Source of the DNA: Oryzias latipes
Taxonomy: Eukaryota; Chordata; Actinopteri; Beloniformes; Adrianichthyidae
Assembly (NCBI RefSeq): GCF_002234675.1
Contig: NC_019859.2
Coordinates: 37,048,598-37,112,597, forward strand
Reading direction: 5' to 3'
Length of the DNA stretch: 64,000 nucleotides
In this document: positions 42,501 through 55,200 of the stretch, in pieces
Layout: every line of letters begins with the position of its first letter
Numbering within the stretch: the stretch's first letter is position 1
Position numbers and translations under genes: made by a program
Notes under the pieces: generated by a model
The model's database searches: none
Told to the model about the DNA's origin: nothing
The model's input: only the letters and a program-made list of their open reading frames with translations

Positions 42501-45500
42501 CATCCAGTCTTCAGTGGTCCGTCACCTTCATCCAGTCTTCAGTGGTCCGTCACCTTCATCCAGTCTTCAGTGGTCAGTCACCTTCATCTAGTCCTCAGTG
42601 GTCCGTCACCTTCATCCAGTCCTCAGTGGTCCGTCACCTTCATCCAGTCTTCAGTGGTCCGTCACCTTCATCCAGTCTTCAGTGGTCCGTCACCTTCATC
42701 CAGTCTTCAGTGGTCCGTCACCTTCATCCAGTCTTCAGTGGTCCGTCACCTTCATCCAGTCCTCAGTGGTCCGTTCACCTTCATCCAGTCATCAGTGGTC
42801 CGTCACCTTCATCCAGTCCTCAGTGGTCCGTCACCTTCATCCAGTCTTCAGTGGTCCGTCACCTTCATCCAGTCTTCAGTGGTCCGTCACCTTCATCCAG
42901 TCTTCAGTGGTCCGTCACCTTCATCCAGTCTTCAGTGGTCCGTCACCTTCATCCAGTCTTCAGTGGTCCGTCACCTTCATCCAGTCTTCAGTGGTCAGTC
43001 ACCTTCATCTAGTCCTCAGTGGTCCGTCACCTTCATCCAGTCCTCAGTGGTCCGTCACCTTCATCCAGTCTTCCAGTGGTCCGTCACCTTCATCCAGTCT
43101 TCAGTGGTCCGTCACCTTCATCCAGTCTTCAGTGGTCCGTCACCTTCATCCAGTCTTCAGTGGTCCGTCACCTTCATCCAGTCCTCAGTGGTCCGTCACC
43201 TTCATCCAGTCATCAGTGGTCCGTCACCTTCATCCAGTCCTCAGTGGTCCGTCACCTTCATCCAGTCTTCAGTGGTCCGTCACCTTCATCCAGTCTTCAG
43301 TGGTCCGTCACCTTCATCCAGTCTTCAGTGGTCCGTCACCTTCATCCAGTCTTTAATGGTCCGTCACCTTCATCCAGTCCTCAGTGGTCCCTCACCTTCA
43401 TCCAGTCTTCAGTGGTCCGTCACCTTCATCCAGTCTTCAGTGGTCCGTCACCTTCATCCAGTCCTCAGTGGTCCGTCACCTTCATCCAGTCTTCAGTGGT
43501 CCGTCACCTTCATCCAGTCTTCAGTGGTCCGTCACCTTCATCCAGTCTTCAGTGGTCCGTCACCTTCATCCAGTCTTCAGTGGTCCGTCACCTTCATCCA
43601 GTCTTCAGTGGTCCGTCACCTTCATCCAGTCCTCAGTGGTCCGTCACCTTCATCCAGTCTTCAGTGGTCCGTCACCTTCATCCAGTCTTCAGTGGTCCGT
43701 CACCTTCATCCAGTCTTCAGTGGTCCGTCACCTTCATCCAGTCCTCAGTGGTCCGTCACCTTCATCCAGTCCTCAGTGGTCCGTCACCTTCATCCAGTCT
43801 TCAGTGGTCCGTCACCTTCATCCAGTCCTCAGTGGTCCGTCACCTTCATCCAGTCTTCAGTGGTCCGTCACCTTCATCCAGTCCTCAGTGGTCCGTCACC
43901 TTCATCCAGTCTTCAGTGGTCCGTCACTTTCATCCAGTCCTCAGTGGTCCGTCACCTTCATCCAGTCCTCAGTGGTCCGTCACCTTCATCCAGTCTTCAG
44001 TGGTCCGTCACCTTCATCCAGTCTTCAGTGGTCCGTCACCTTCATCCAGTCTTCAGTGGTCCGTCACCTTCATCCAGTCTTCAGTGGTCCGTCACCTTCA
44101 TCCAGTCCTCAGTGGTCCGTCACCTTCATCCAGTCTTCAGTGGTCCGTCACCTTCATCCAGTCTTCAGTGGTCCGTCACCTTCATCCAGTCTTCAGTGGT
44201 CCGTCACCTTCATCCAGTCTTCAGTGGTCCGTCACCTTCATCCAGTCCTCAGTGGTCCGTCACCTTCATCCAGTCTTCAGTGGTCCGTCACCTTCATCCA
44301 GTCTTCAGTGGTCCGTCACCTTCATCCAGTCTTCAGTGGTCCGTCACCTTCATCCAGTCTCAGTGGTCCGTCACCTTCATCCAGTCTTCAGTGGTCCGTC
44401 ACCTTCATCCAGTCCTCAGTGGTCCGTCACCTTCATCCAGTCTTCAGTGGTCCGTCACCTTCATCCAGTCTTCAGTGGTCCGTCACCTTCATCCAGTCCT
44501 CAGTGGTCCGTCACCTTCATCCAGTCTTCAGTGGTCCGTCACCTTCATCCAGTCTTCAGTGGTCCGTCACCTTCATCCAGTCTTCAGTGGTCCGTCACCT
44601 TCATCCAGTCTTCAGTGGTCCGTCACCTTCATCCAGTCTTCAGTGGTCCGTCACCTTCATCCAGTCTTCAGTGGTCCGTCACCTTCATCCAGTCCTCAGT
44701 GGTCCGTCACCTTCATCCAGTCTTCAGTGGTCCGTCACCTTCATCCAGTCCTCAGTGGTCCGTCACCTTCATCCAGTCTTCAGTGGTCCGTCACCTTCAT
44801 CCAGTCCTCAGTGGTCCGTCACCTTCATCCAGTCTTCCAGTGGTCCGTCACCTTCATCCAGTCCTCAGTGGTCCGTCACCTTCATCCAGTCTTCAGTGGT
44901 CCGTCACCTTCATCCAGTCTTCAGTGGTCCGTCACCTTCATCCAGTCCTCAGTGGTCCGTCACCTTCATCCAGTCTTCAGTGGTCCGTCACCTTCATCCA
45001 GTCTTCAGTGGTCCGTCACCTTCATCCAGTCTTCAGTGGTCCGTTCACCTTCATCCAGTCTTCAGTGGTCCGTCACCTTCATCCAGTCTTCAGTGGTCCG
45101 TCACCTTCATCCAGTCTTCAGTGGTCCGTCACCTTCATCCAGTCTTCAGTGGTCCGTCACCTTCATCCAGTCTTCAGTGGTCCGTCACCTTCATCCAGTC
45201 TTCAGTGGTCCGTCACCTTCATCCAGTCTTCAGTGGTCCGTCACCTTCATCCAGTCTTCAGTGGTCCGTCACCTTCATCCAGTCTTCAGTGGTCCGTCAC
45301 CTTCATCCAGTCACCTTCATCCAGTCTTCAGTGGTCCGTCACCTTCATCCAGTCTTCAGTGGTCCGTCACCTTCATCCAGTCTTCAGTGGTCCGTCACCT
45401 TCATCCAGTCTTCAGTGGTCCGTCACCTTCATCCAGTCTTCAGTGGTCCGTCACCTTCATCCAGTCCTCAGTGGTCCGTCACCTTCATCCAGTCTTCAGT

Positions 45501-46960
45501 GGTCCGTCACCTTCATCCAGTCTTCAGTGGTCCGTCACCTTCATCCAGTCTCAGTGGTCCGTCACCTTCATCCAGTCTTCAGTGGTCCGTCACCTTCATC
45601 CAGTCCTCAGTGGTCCGTCACCTTCATCCAGTCTTCAGTGGTCCGTCACCTTCATCCAGTCTTCAGTGGTCCGTCACCTTCATCCAGTCTTCAGTGGTCC
45701 GTCACCTTCATCCAGTCTTCAGTGGTCCGTCACCTTCATCCAGTCCTCAGTGGTCCGTCACCTTCATCCAGTCCTCAGTGGTCCGTCACCTTCATCCAGT
45801 CTTCAGTGGTCCGTCACCTTCATCCAGTCCTCAGTGGTCCGTCACCTTCATCCAGTCTTCAGTGGTCCGTCACCTTCATCCAGTCCTCAGTGGTCCGTCA
45901 CCTTCATCCAGTCTTCAGTGGTCCGTCACCTTCATCCAGTCTTCAGTGGTCCGTCACCTTCATCCAGTCTCAGTGGTCCGTCACCTTCATCCAGTCCTCA
46001 GTGGTCCGTCACCTTCATCCAGTCCTCAGTGGTCCGTCACCTTCATCCAGTCTCAGTGGTCCGTCACCTTCATCCAGTCCTCAGTGGTCCGTCACCTTCA
46101 TCCAGTCCTCAGTGGTCCGTCACCTTCATCCAGTCTTCAGTGGTCCGTCACCTTCATCCAGTCTTCAGTGGTCCGTCACCTTCATCCAGTCCTCAGTGGT
46201 CCGTCACCTTCATCCAGTCTTCAGTGGTCCGTCACCTTCATCCAGTCCTCAGTGGTCCGTCACCTTCATCCAGTCTTCAGTGGTCCGTCACCTTCATCCA
46301 GTCTTCAGTGGTCCGTCACCTTCATCCAGTCTTCAGTGGTCCGTCACCTTCATCCAGTCTTCAGTGGTCCGTCACCTTCATCCAGTCCTTCAGTGGTCCG
46401 TCACCTTCATCCAGTCCTCAGTGGTCCGTCACCTTCATCCAGTCTTCAGTGGTCCGTCACCTTCATCCAGTCCTCAGTGGTCCGTCACCTTCATCCAGTC
46501 TTCAGTGGTCCGTCACCTTCATCCAGTCCTTCAGTGGTCCGTCACCTTCATCCAGTCTTCAGTGGTCCGTCACCTTCATCCAGTCCTCAGTGGTCCGTCA
46601 CCTTCATCCAGTCTTCAGTGGTCCGTCACCTTCATCCAGTCTTCAGTGGTCCGTCACCTTCATCCAGTCCTCAGTGGTCCGTCACCTTCATCCAGTCCTC
46701 AGTGGTCCGTCACCTTCATCCAGTCTTCAGTGGTCCGTCACCTTCATCCAGTCTTCAGTGGTCCGTCACCTTCATCCAGTCTTCAGTGGTCCGTCACCTT
46801 CATCCAGTCTTCAGTGGTCCGTCACCTTCATCCAGTCCTCAGTGGTCCGTCACCTTCATCCAGTCTTCAGTGGTCCGTCACCTTCATCCAGTCCTCAGTG
46901 GTCCGTCACCTTCATCCAGTCTTCAGTGGTCCGTCACCTTCATCCAGTCTTCAGTGGTCC
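39565..46960. repeat. 28-bp satellite, 7.4 kb (CAGTGGTCCGTCACCTTCAT... unit)
   Basis: About 264 copies of a 28-bp unit beginning CAGTGGTCCGTCACCTTCAT and ending CCAGTCYT, where Y alternates between T and C. Rare marked units (TTTAATGG, GGTCAGTCAC with ATCTAG, GTGATCCG, CACCGTCATC) recur at fixed distances. Units keep exact 28-bp phase until about 42350; beyond that ±1-bp indels appear (42352, 42773, 43073, 44360, 45550, 45970, 46055, 46388). Frames of up to 1558 codons (VRHLHPVFSGPSPSSS repeats) are not genes: no start context, no splice signals, and all three frames are open. Confidence 0.97.
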
Positions 46961-47415
46961 AGGGTTTCACGGTCCAGAAAAGTCTCGACCTTCTTCAGGC
47001 TTCCAGCTGCAGATCATCCCGTCTACCCGTCAGTTCAGTCTATCTAGTTTCCATGGAGACTGCCTCTGTTCTCAGTGAATGTGAGCATGAACCTTCTGTC
47101 CTGTGAGCGTCTTTATCCTCAGAAACATGTCCTCTGAGTCAGGGAGTCTGGGTCTGCCAGACCTCCTTCTGACTGCATTTCTGAGTTCCTCTTGACAGAG
47201 ACAGAACTCTCAGACACCTCCGCCTTCTCTGCAGCTCCTCTGATAGAATGACCACCATGATGACGGTCAGTCTTCTTAACGACACGACATTCAGCTGCAG
47301 CTCATGAAGGGTTGATGCCACAGTTCCAGACCAGCTTCCATGCAGACAGAAGGGGCTGTAGGTCAACACAAAAAGTTGGACCTCCTGTAGAAACAACTTT
47401 TAAGGATTTGTCAAC
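46961..47415. other. Unique sequence right of the 28-bp array
   Basis: No gene, RNA or repeat recognised. The array ends abruptly inside CAGTGGTCCAGGGTTTCACG. Confidence 0.4.
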
Positions 47416-47432
47416 TGGTTTGACTGTTTCAT

Positions 47433-47820
47433 TCATTCATTTTCTATTCCTTTTTTCCTTTTCAGGGTCACGGGCTGCTGGAGCCTATCCTGGCCACTTG
47501 TGGGCGAAGGCAGGGGACGCCCTGGACAGTTCGCCTGTCTGTCGCAGGGTAGAATGTCCTCAATCACACATCCATTCACTCTCACACTCACACCTAAGGA
47601 CAATTTAGATTAACCAATTAACCTATGAAGCATGTTTTTGGATGGTGGGAGGAAGCCGGAGTCCCCGGAGAGAACCCACGCATACACGGGGAGAACATGC
47701 AAACTCCACACAGAAAGGTCCCACATTGATGTTCTGATTCATGTCCCCCAGCCGGGACTTGAACCGGGGGCCTTCTGCTGTGAGGCAAGAGCGCTAACCA
47801 CTGCGCCACCGTGCAGCCCG
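47433..47820 (-). mobile_element. tRNA-derived SINE with 17-bp target duplication
   Basis: On the minus strand the head reads GGTGGCGCAGTGGTTAGCGC (A box) and CCCGGTTCAAGTCCCGG (B box), followed by GGAGTTTGCATGTTCTCC, GTGGGTTCTCTCCGGG and CTGCGACAGACAGGCGAACT, ending in an ATGAATGAATG tail. TGGTTTGACTGTTTCAT occurs exactly on both sides (47416-47432 and 47821-47837). The layout is a full-length SINE of a kind very common in teleosts. It lies downstream of vps37a. Confidence 0.88.
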
Positions 47821-48185
47821 TGGTTTGACTGTTTCATGTTCTTCAAAAAGGATTTTTCCTGCAAATCTAAACTGTTCATAATTTTCTCCGTTTTTTAGCA
47901 TCCTTACCTTTTTGTTGAAAAGCTCATTTTGGGCTGAAATGGAAAAGTCTCACATGGATGTATTTGGAACGCATTTAAATATACATTTGCATGAACATGT
48001 CTGAGCGCCTGAGCCAACTGTGGGTTCCAGCTTCATCATCCATCCATCCTCTTCCTCCCATGCAGAACCGGCTCATGGGGGCAGCAGTCTAAGAGGTTCA
48101 GACCTCCCTCAAACTTTATCACTTAAAGTAAACTTTTGTGTACCATCATCATTCATCAGGACACTGAAGAGCCTTATTCTAAATG

Positions 48186-48191
48186 CTTTAT
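48186..48191 (-). terminator. vps37a: Candidate poly(A) signal of vps37a
   Basis: Minus-strand AATAAA about 1.0 kb after the stop codon. Sequence 48192-49212 shows no other gene and would be the 3'-untranslated region. Closer non-canonical signals cannot be excluded. Confidence 0.3.
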
Positions 48192-49212
48192 TATGCCAAC
48201 AGATTAAATAAGAACATATAATACAAGGTGTCTGAAATTGATCATAATATAGTCTATTATTAACATTTCAATACAGTATCCAATGTCACTCGAGTATTAC
48301 TTCAACCTTCAAATACTTAACCGTATCCCATTTGTTTGTGGCTGGTAACCACAAAGAGATCAACCGTCACTGTGCATCAGGAGGAGGCGTTCGGCGTGTT
48401 TGCATCCACACAGACATCCTAAAGTAAAGGAGACGGCCATGTGGGCGACGTTCGAGTCCCACGAACTCAGATGATTTTCATGACAAAAACGTACATGTTT
48501 GGGCTTTAGCCAATAAAAACCCTTTGAACCCCATTTCTTTAGCAGAGTAACCGAGTACCCCGTCCACATGCATCCATCCCTTCATCCACGTCTCCTGCAG
48601 GGTGAAGGGGGGGGGCTGCCCCAGCAGGTCATGAAGCCCCCGCTTCAACACGTTAAGCCCCATGATCTTCACCAAACGCACAGAAACTGGTTCAGGAGAC
48701 CCTCAAAGTGCAAAAGCAAACATTTCCATCGTTCTGCCGTTAAAACGTTGGAATCTACAAAGCTGAGAGAAGACGACACACTAGCAGGAAGAATTTCATC
48801 CTGATCATGAGAAAACCAAACAAACCTTATGTGAACGCTGTGGCATTGAGGCCAGCAGCTCAGTGTGATCAAATCCCAAAAGCAAACTAGACTAAGACGT
48901 CCAATCAAAAAGCCCTCTACAGCGTGCTCATTCCACAGTGGGGTCACCCTCACGTATGGCTGCTGTTCTGCCTCCTGATGACCCTCTTTCCTTCTGAGAT
49001 GTTCTCACTGCCATCCTTCTCTTCCTGTTTCTGCAGACCTCAGAGTCTTCCAGCTCCAGTGCAGTCCTTTCCTCACTGGCAGCATTTGGACGATAAAGCA
49101 TGAAAGCTGCAAAGCAGAGAGCAGGACGTGGAAGGAGAGGCACGTGAGAACAGCAGCCCTTTCTGTCCTTGGAGAAGGTGGTGACGGCGTTGGGAGTCGT
49201 CTACCTGGTGCT

Positions 49213-52200
49213 CTAGTCACCGACAGGAAAAGGTCCGTGTGTGTTGATGCACTGCTGCAGCTTCTCCTCTTTGGCCCTTCTGCTGTGACAGAGCTGCAAT
49301 GACAGCAGAAACTGTTGGAACCAACCGAAGCACCGCTTCCAGAAGAACTTTGCCTTTCTCTCACCGTTCTCTTCTCCATGAAGCTAGTCAGGAACTCATC
49401 AATTTCAATGCCCCCCTCCAGGAAGTTCTCTGCCGTGTCCTCCGACTCCTCCTCAGCCTGGTGGGCGGCGACTTTTAAGCGGGCCTGCAGCGTGCTCAAG
49501 CTGCAGCTCTGTTGGAAGGTCAGGTCATTTTGCAGGCTGAACAGGTCTTTCTTTTCTTAATGAACTTTTCTTGATCTACGGCAGAGGTGGACACTGAGGG
49601 CCGCATTCCTGCATGTTTTCCAGCATACCCTGCTCTGGCATGTTCTAATTGGCTGGACACACCTGAACCAGGTAATCAGCCATGAGTAGGGCAAGACTAT
49701 CTGGAAATCATGCAGACACACCGGCCCTCGAGGCCTGGAATTGCCCACCCCTGATCTACGGGTTCCATGCATGGAGCCGTGTCACGGAGTTCAGGTTAGA
49801 ATTATGAACGCCGAGTCGCCTCTACTTGCAGTTAACTGCAGACGCCGATTGATTTACCAAAGACAGATTATGTGTTTTTGCATTGTATGTTTGTTTGTCG
49901 TTGTGTGTTTACACCTAACATCAAAAAGACAACATCAGTCTTCTGAAACCAGAGGACAGCACATTGAGCGGTCCTTAATGCGTCCACGAATGCGCGGCAA
50001 CAGCTAAACTTCTGCTTCCTGAAAGATGGAGTTACAGAAGAAGTGATCAGTCACCAGAACCCAGGAGAGAACCTTTGGGATGTGGTGGAACGGGAGATCA
50101 GCATCATGGATGTTCAGCAGACAAATCTGCAGCAACTATGATGCTGTCATGTCAACATGGACCAAAAGACTCTGAGGAATGTTTCCAGAACCGTGTTGTA
50201 TCTGTGCCACCAAGGATTAAGGCGGTTCTGAAGGTTAAAGGGTCCAACCCGGTACCAGCCAGGTGGAGGCCCCTGAGTGTGTTCATGTATGTACGTTGTG
50301 TGTTTTTTACAGAAATGTTGAGGTATTCTTGATAACCTTTAGGTCTGCATGTGACATGTTAAGTTGCTGCAGTCTAGACACCGTGAACAAAGCAATAACA
50401 CGTGTCGTTAACACGCGTGTGGAACCTGATGCTCTTCACGTCAGGACTTACGCCCGCCTCAGCAGACATGCATGAACCCTAAAGAGCCAGACATTTTCAC
50501 GGTTTTGCTATCGACGCTCCAGACTGGAAATGACTGAACGGTCCCAACATCCAACATGGAAGTAGCGGCACTGCAGTGAGTATAGCGCGGCGGTGCTGTG
50601 ATACACTTCCTGCCATGTTCATCAGAGGGTCCGAGCCAGGCCAACACAGGACCACGAGTCGGTTCTGGTGACACCACGGACCTGTCGGCCCGTTCAGTGA
50701 AACGCTAATCTGCTCCGTGAGGCAAAAGCAGACGTTTCCTCCACGTCTGATAAGTGTGGACACGCACGCTTTGACAGATGCATAACTCTACAGTGGACGG
50801 TTTATTAAGGAAGGAGAGTCCAGTCTGGTGTGACGGCTGCAGAGGTTACCTCGCTGAGCTCATGCTGTCTCTGCATCTTCATCTCAAAGGCCGTCTTCAT
50901 CTGCGTCAGCTGCTCATACTGTCCAACACAAAGAAAGACACGGCGTTAGGAGAGGACAGCAGCAGGACTGCGTGTCCAGTGAGTCTGGCTGACCTTGTTC
51001 AGCATCTCCTGTCTCTTGTCTTCTAGCTGTGGTTCCATCTGGAGGTTTTTCTCTGCCGGTGGGAAGAGTGACATGTTTTTGTGAGCTGCATCACATCCCA
51101 GCTCCTTCCTGCAGACTGGAAGGCGGTTGGCGTCCAGGGTGGGACAGGAACTTACTGGCCATGTCTACTATGCTGCTGATCAGCTCCTCTTTATCACCCG
51201 TGACTTGTTTGAACTGTGGCAACCTCACGAAGAACTCCAGCAGGACGTCCTCGTTTTCAGACATGTCCGACAACTGGTTCAGACTGGACCAGGAGAAACC
51301 CCCCCCACACACAAAGACGCATGAACTACATGTACAACTAGGATTAAAGACTCAAACATTCTCCTGAATCATCCCCTCCTCCACATGCTCAAGTCCTTTC
51401 CTACGTAGTGTTTGATTTCAAACCAGTGATGTTGTGGGACACTTTACTTCATGTCAGGAAGTTCTGGGAACGTCTCGGGAATCTCAGGCATCTTGTACAT
51501 GTGTCCGTTTAGTCCGGCCTGAAACACAAAGAGAAGATCCTCCACTTCAGATCTAAGTGAACACAGCAAAGACGACCCTTTACAGCATCCTGGCATTCCA
51601 ATGAAATGAAATGAAATGAACCACCAGAAAAGCTGCCAGGATGTAACCGCTCAAAAAGGTCTGACTCTGTGTTGGGTTTAGACTTCTCCCTCTCAATCGT
51701 ACAGATTCCTCTGCAGTGTCAGAAGGTCAGAGGTGACTTTTGTCCTCACAGATTTCAGGCTGGATCCGTTAGGATCTGGTCACATTCATCATGCTGGGAG
51801 CAGAGAAAGCCTTCCATGTGATCCCACGGTCACAGGAAACTGATTTATTACAAAGGATCCTTTTTCTTTTACACATTAAAGTCCCGTTCTGATCACCTTT
51901 GATCTGGTCTCAGTGACCTTTTAATGATGATGAGGAAGATGCTGTTTGGAGCCAAAATCTAAAAACCTGTCTGGTTTTCTAGGACAGAGTTTCTGCAGAG
52001 CAGCAGGACTTCATCGAAAATTCCCTTCTGAGTTGAGGGCGGCACTGTTGTTGCAGAGCAGGTCCCCCCTCATTTCCCATCATCCCTTTGTTTGCATGCT
52101 CTCCCGCTAGCTTACAGCCCCTCACACCCCCAACCTAACATTAGCGGTTCAACAAAAACATTTCAGATCCATCCGTCCGTCTACTTTAGATCCAGATTCC

Positions 52201-55200
52201 AGCTCAGGCCAGGAAAACAAAGACATTCATGGATCTATTTGTCTGCAGGTGGATGATCTGAAAGGGGCGGAGCTTGGAGTCTTTGGCCCGCCAATAGCAG
52301 CTGCATCACTGCTACAGGCTTTTCCAACCACACTCTTCCTCTGCTCCAATTCACCACGAATTGAACAAAGAAATGCTCAGAAATGCAGTTTGAATCTTAA
52401 ATTCTTTCAGAAACGTCCTCCTCCATCATGAGAAAAATGCTAAAACACCAGAAACAGCGTTTTCATGGGAGTGGGTCTAAACCCAAACGTAGCCCATCTT
52501 TACCTGGGATTCTCCAGTTGGAACCGGCAATGGCAGATCTGTTATCAGTCCATATGGGGCCACAGCTCGAGGGGGCCCATGAACCATATCCACTCCTGTA
52601 TGTGACATGGGGGCCGGTGCTGGAACTGGTCCCGGACCCGGAGACGGAGTCTGACCGGGCCCCACATGGTGAGGACTGTAGTGGAAAGCCTGAGCGGGGT
52701 AGGGGGGGATGCCTGCTGGTTTGTACAGACCGCTGCTGCAAGACGGAGGAGAAACAAACAGGAAAAACTTCAACAAACTAAAACACGGACAGGATGTTCC
52801 AGTTCAACATCAAACTGCTTCTGGGAAAAAAACTTACTATGGAAATCCAGCAGAGCTGCTGGACATCAGCGCAGGAGGACTCTTCCAGAATTCATCAAGG
52901 AGACTCTGAATCACTTTACCCAGATCAGAGTGCATCCCGAACTACAAACACAAACAAAACTCTTCAGGACATGAATCCGTCCTCTAAAACAGGGTTTTTC
53001 AACCTTTTCTGAGCCACGGCACACTTTAACCTTGTCAAAAATCCTGCGGCACATCAGCATCCAAAAATGTAAAGAAAAAGGAGAAACTCATAGTCTGTAT
53101 TGATCCACAGTCCTTCCATGATCTCACATTCATTTCTGTGATAATTGTGGCAGAAAAAGCTGGAAGCTGCAGCTGTTTTTTCTAAAAAATGTAATAAAAG
53201 TTAAGTTAAAATATTTCAAAACTGGTGGATGTGTGTTCGTTGTGGTTTAAGACTCATTGTGCGCTGAGACGCTGTCACTTTAACCCAATGCATCATGGGA
53301 GATGTAGTGATGGCAGACAGGCTCTCTTCTCTGAGCTTCATGGTTTTGTTCACCTGTTCCACGGTCAGACTTCCTGCTTCAATAAGTCTTCTGATCAACG
53401 TTCAAATGTGTCAGCAAGTCTCTCAATCCTTTTGTTTTAACACGGAGAGTGAACCACAAATGCATTTCTAAAGAAAATAGATCATTTTTTTGCCTTTTAA
53501 TCAGAATTGTTCTCTTCAAGCTGTGAATGCAGACATGCAGCAGGCGGCTGCCAAGGGACCGAACTGCAGCTGCTCTATTCCCGTGTTCCGCCGCGTAGCT
53601 CAGGCCTGGGCAGACTATCTTTTTTCTTCTTCTTATTGATTGGAATAAACGATCCGAACCGTGAATCTCAAACCGTGACACGATCCAAACTGAGTTTTAT
53701 GATCCGTTGGTCCCTAAATATGAGTTACATTTTGCCCCGATATTCACAAAGCTGCAGCCGTGTTTAAGCTAGAAAAAAAAGAGTCCCATTCAAATCCTTA
53801 TAATATAATGTCAACAGGTTCTCCCAACAGAGAAGCTCTTCCTGATATTCTGCTTGGATCTTCTTTCTCATCGAGCTGTTTTCATGTCATCACAACCAAA
53901 GTCTGACGGAAGGTTTTCTTCTTATTTGTCGCTGTTTTATAGCTGTGAATGAGAGTCTGAATGCAGACCTGAAAACAAAAGACATCTTTGTATTACATTT
54001 GCCTAACAGAACATCCTCCATAACATAGAAACCAAACAGGTCTGACCGTCTGAAGGCCCATGGCCCCTGAGTAAGAACAGGTAACATGTATTTGAAACAG
54101 AATGAAATCAAATGCATTAAGTATTTTTATTTTACTGTGTAACAAAGGAAATAAAGTCAAATGTAAATCAAACAAAACGCTTGCTGAGTGCAGAAATGTG
54201 TGTTTGTAGCAGCAAACGTTCTAATGCTAATTCTACGCTCAGTCTCATGGAGCGGAAAAGAAACATCAGTGAGGATGTTGCAAGAAGACCATGGAAAACC
54301 TGTCCGTGTATGCGCACACATCTCCAAATGGCATTTTTCTTGACTTCTTCTGCATGTTCTTAAGCTTTAGTCACATCCATCTGTACGGACGTTGACCTGT
54401 ACGGGTTCTGCAGGTTTTTGGTTTGTCAGGGTCTGTGGAGGGTCGTAGAGGAGCAGCTGTATTTTAAGGGGAGCGCAGGTGTGCCTTTCAGTTCCTTGGT
54501 GTCTCTACCTCCACCTCAAGGGACGTCATGAAAATGGAACGTACCATTGTGTAGTATTTTCAGATAATGGAAGTTAAACACAAGTATGACGTCCAGGTGA
54601 TGCTGCCGTACGGTACCTTACACCACTCTAGTCCTTAGTGAGGTGTGAGCTCTGGCCCCTTACAGACTGCACACAAATGCTGCACACACGGGGTGTGCAC
54701 GTGATCCATAAGTGCACGTAGGATGTCTGTAGGACGTCCACACAAACTACACTCGGTCTCTTTTCTGACAGTCAGGGTGTAGCAAGGAGCGTGCACGTAT
54801 CACGTGAACAGCACTAACGGCTCGTTGAACAGTCTGGGATTAAGGCATGCGGAGCAGATCTAGTCACTGCAGATTATGCAGAGCAGGTTTAGTGCACGAC
54901 AACCAACAGTTCCATGGAATCTATATTTCAAGATGGACTCCTGGGTTTGTCTGCAACATTTGCCTCTTTTACTCTGAAAGAAAAAAAGTTTCCAAATACA
55001 TAACTTTTTTGTTATTTTTGTTACCCTAGGGGTTCAATTAAGCAGTAATTTTGACAGCATTTTAGCATTTTTTGTGGCTGGGTGGCTCGGTTGGTAAGGT
55101 GACAAGCTACCATGCAGGAATCCAGGGTTCGATTCCCGGAGGGGAATAAGCAGTGGTACTGGGGGGCAATTACCATATCAATGGCGAGCAGTTAACATCA

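Noticed and set aside
39565-46960. CRISPR-like array (28-bp repeats)
   Set aside because: Repeats are directly tandem with no spacers, and this is a vertebrate genome.
39575-47106. Plus-strand open frames of 1558, 1342 and 1240 codons
   Set aside because: They are read-through of a 28-bp tandem repeat in all three frames; frames interchange only by repeat phase, with no domain or splice structure.
48360-48953. Small minus-strand frames downstream of vps37a
   Set aside because: Short, overlapping, no homology; better explained as 3'-untranslated sequence.
55073-55160. Possible tRNA gene (A and B boxes)
   Set aside because: Boxes belong to a SINE head followed by a typical SINE body; no full cloverleaf with acceptor stem. 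The same applies to 10737, 32372, 47433, 56303 and 60110.
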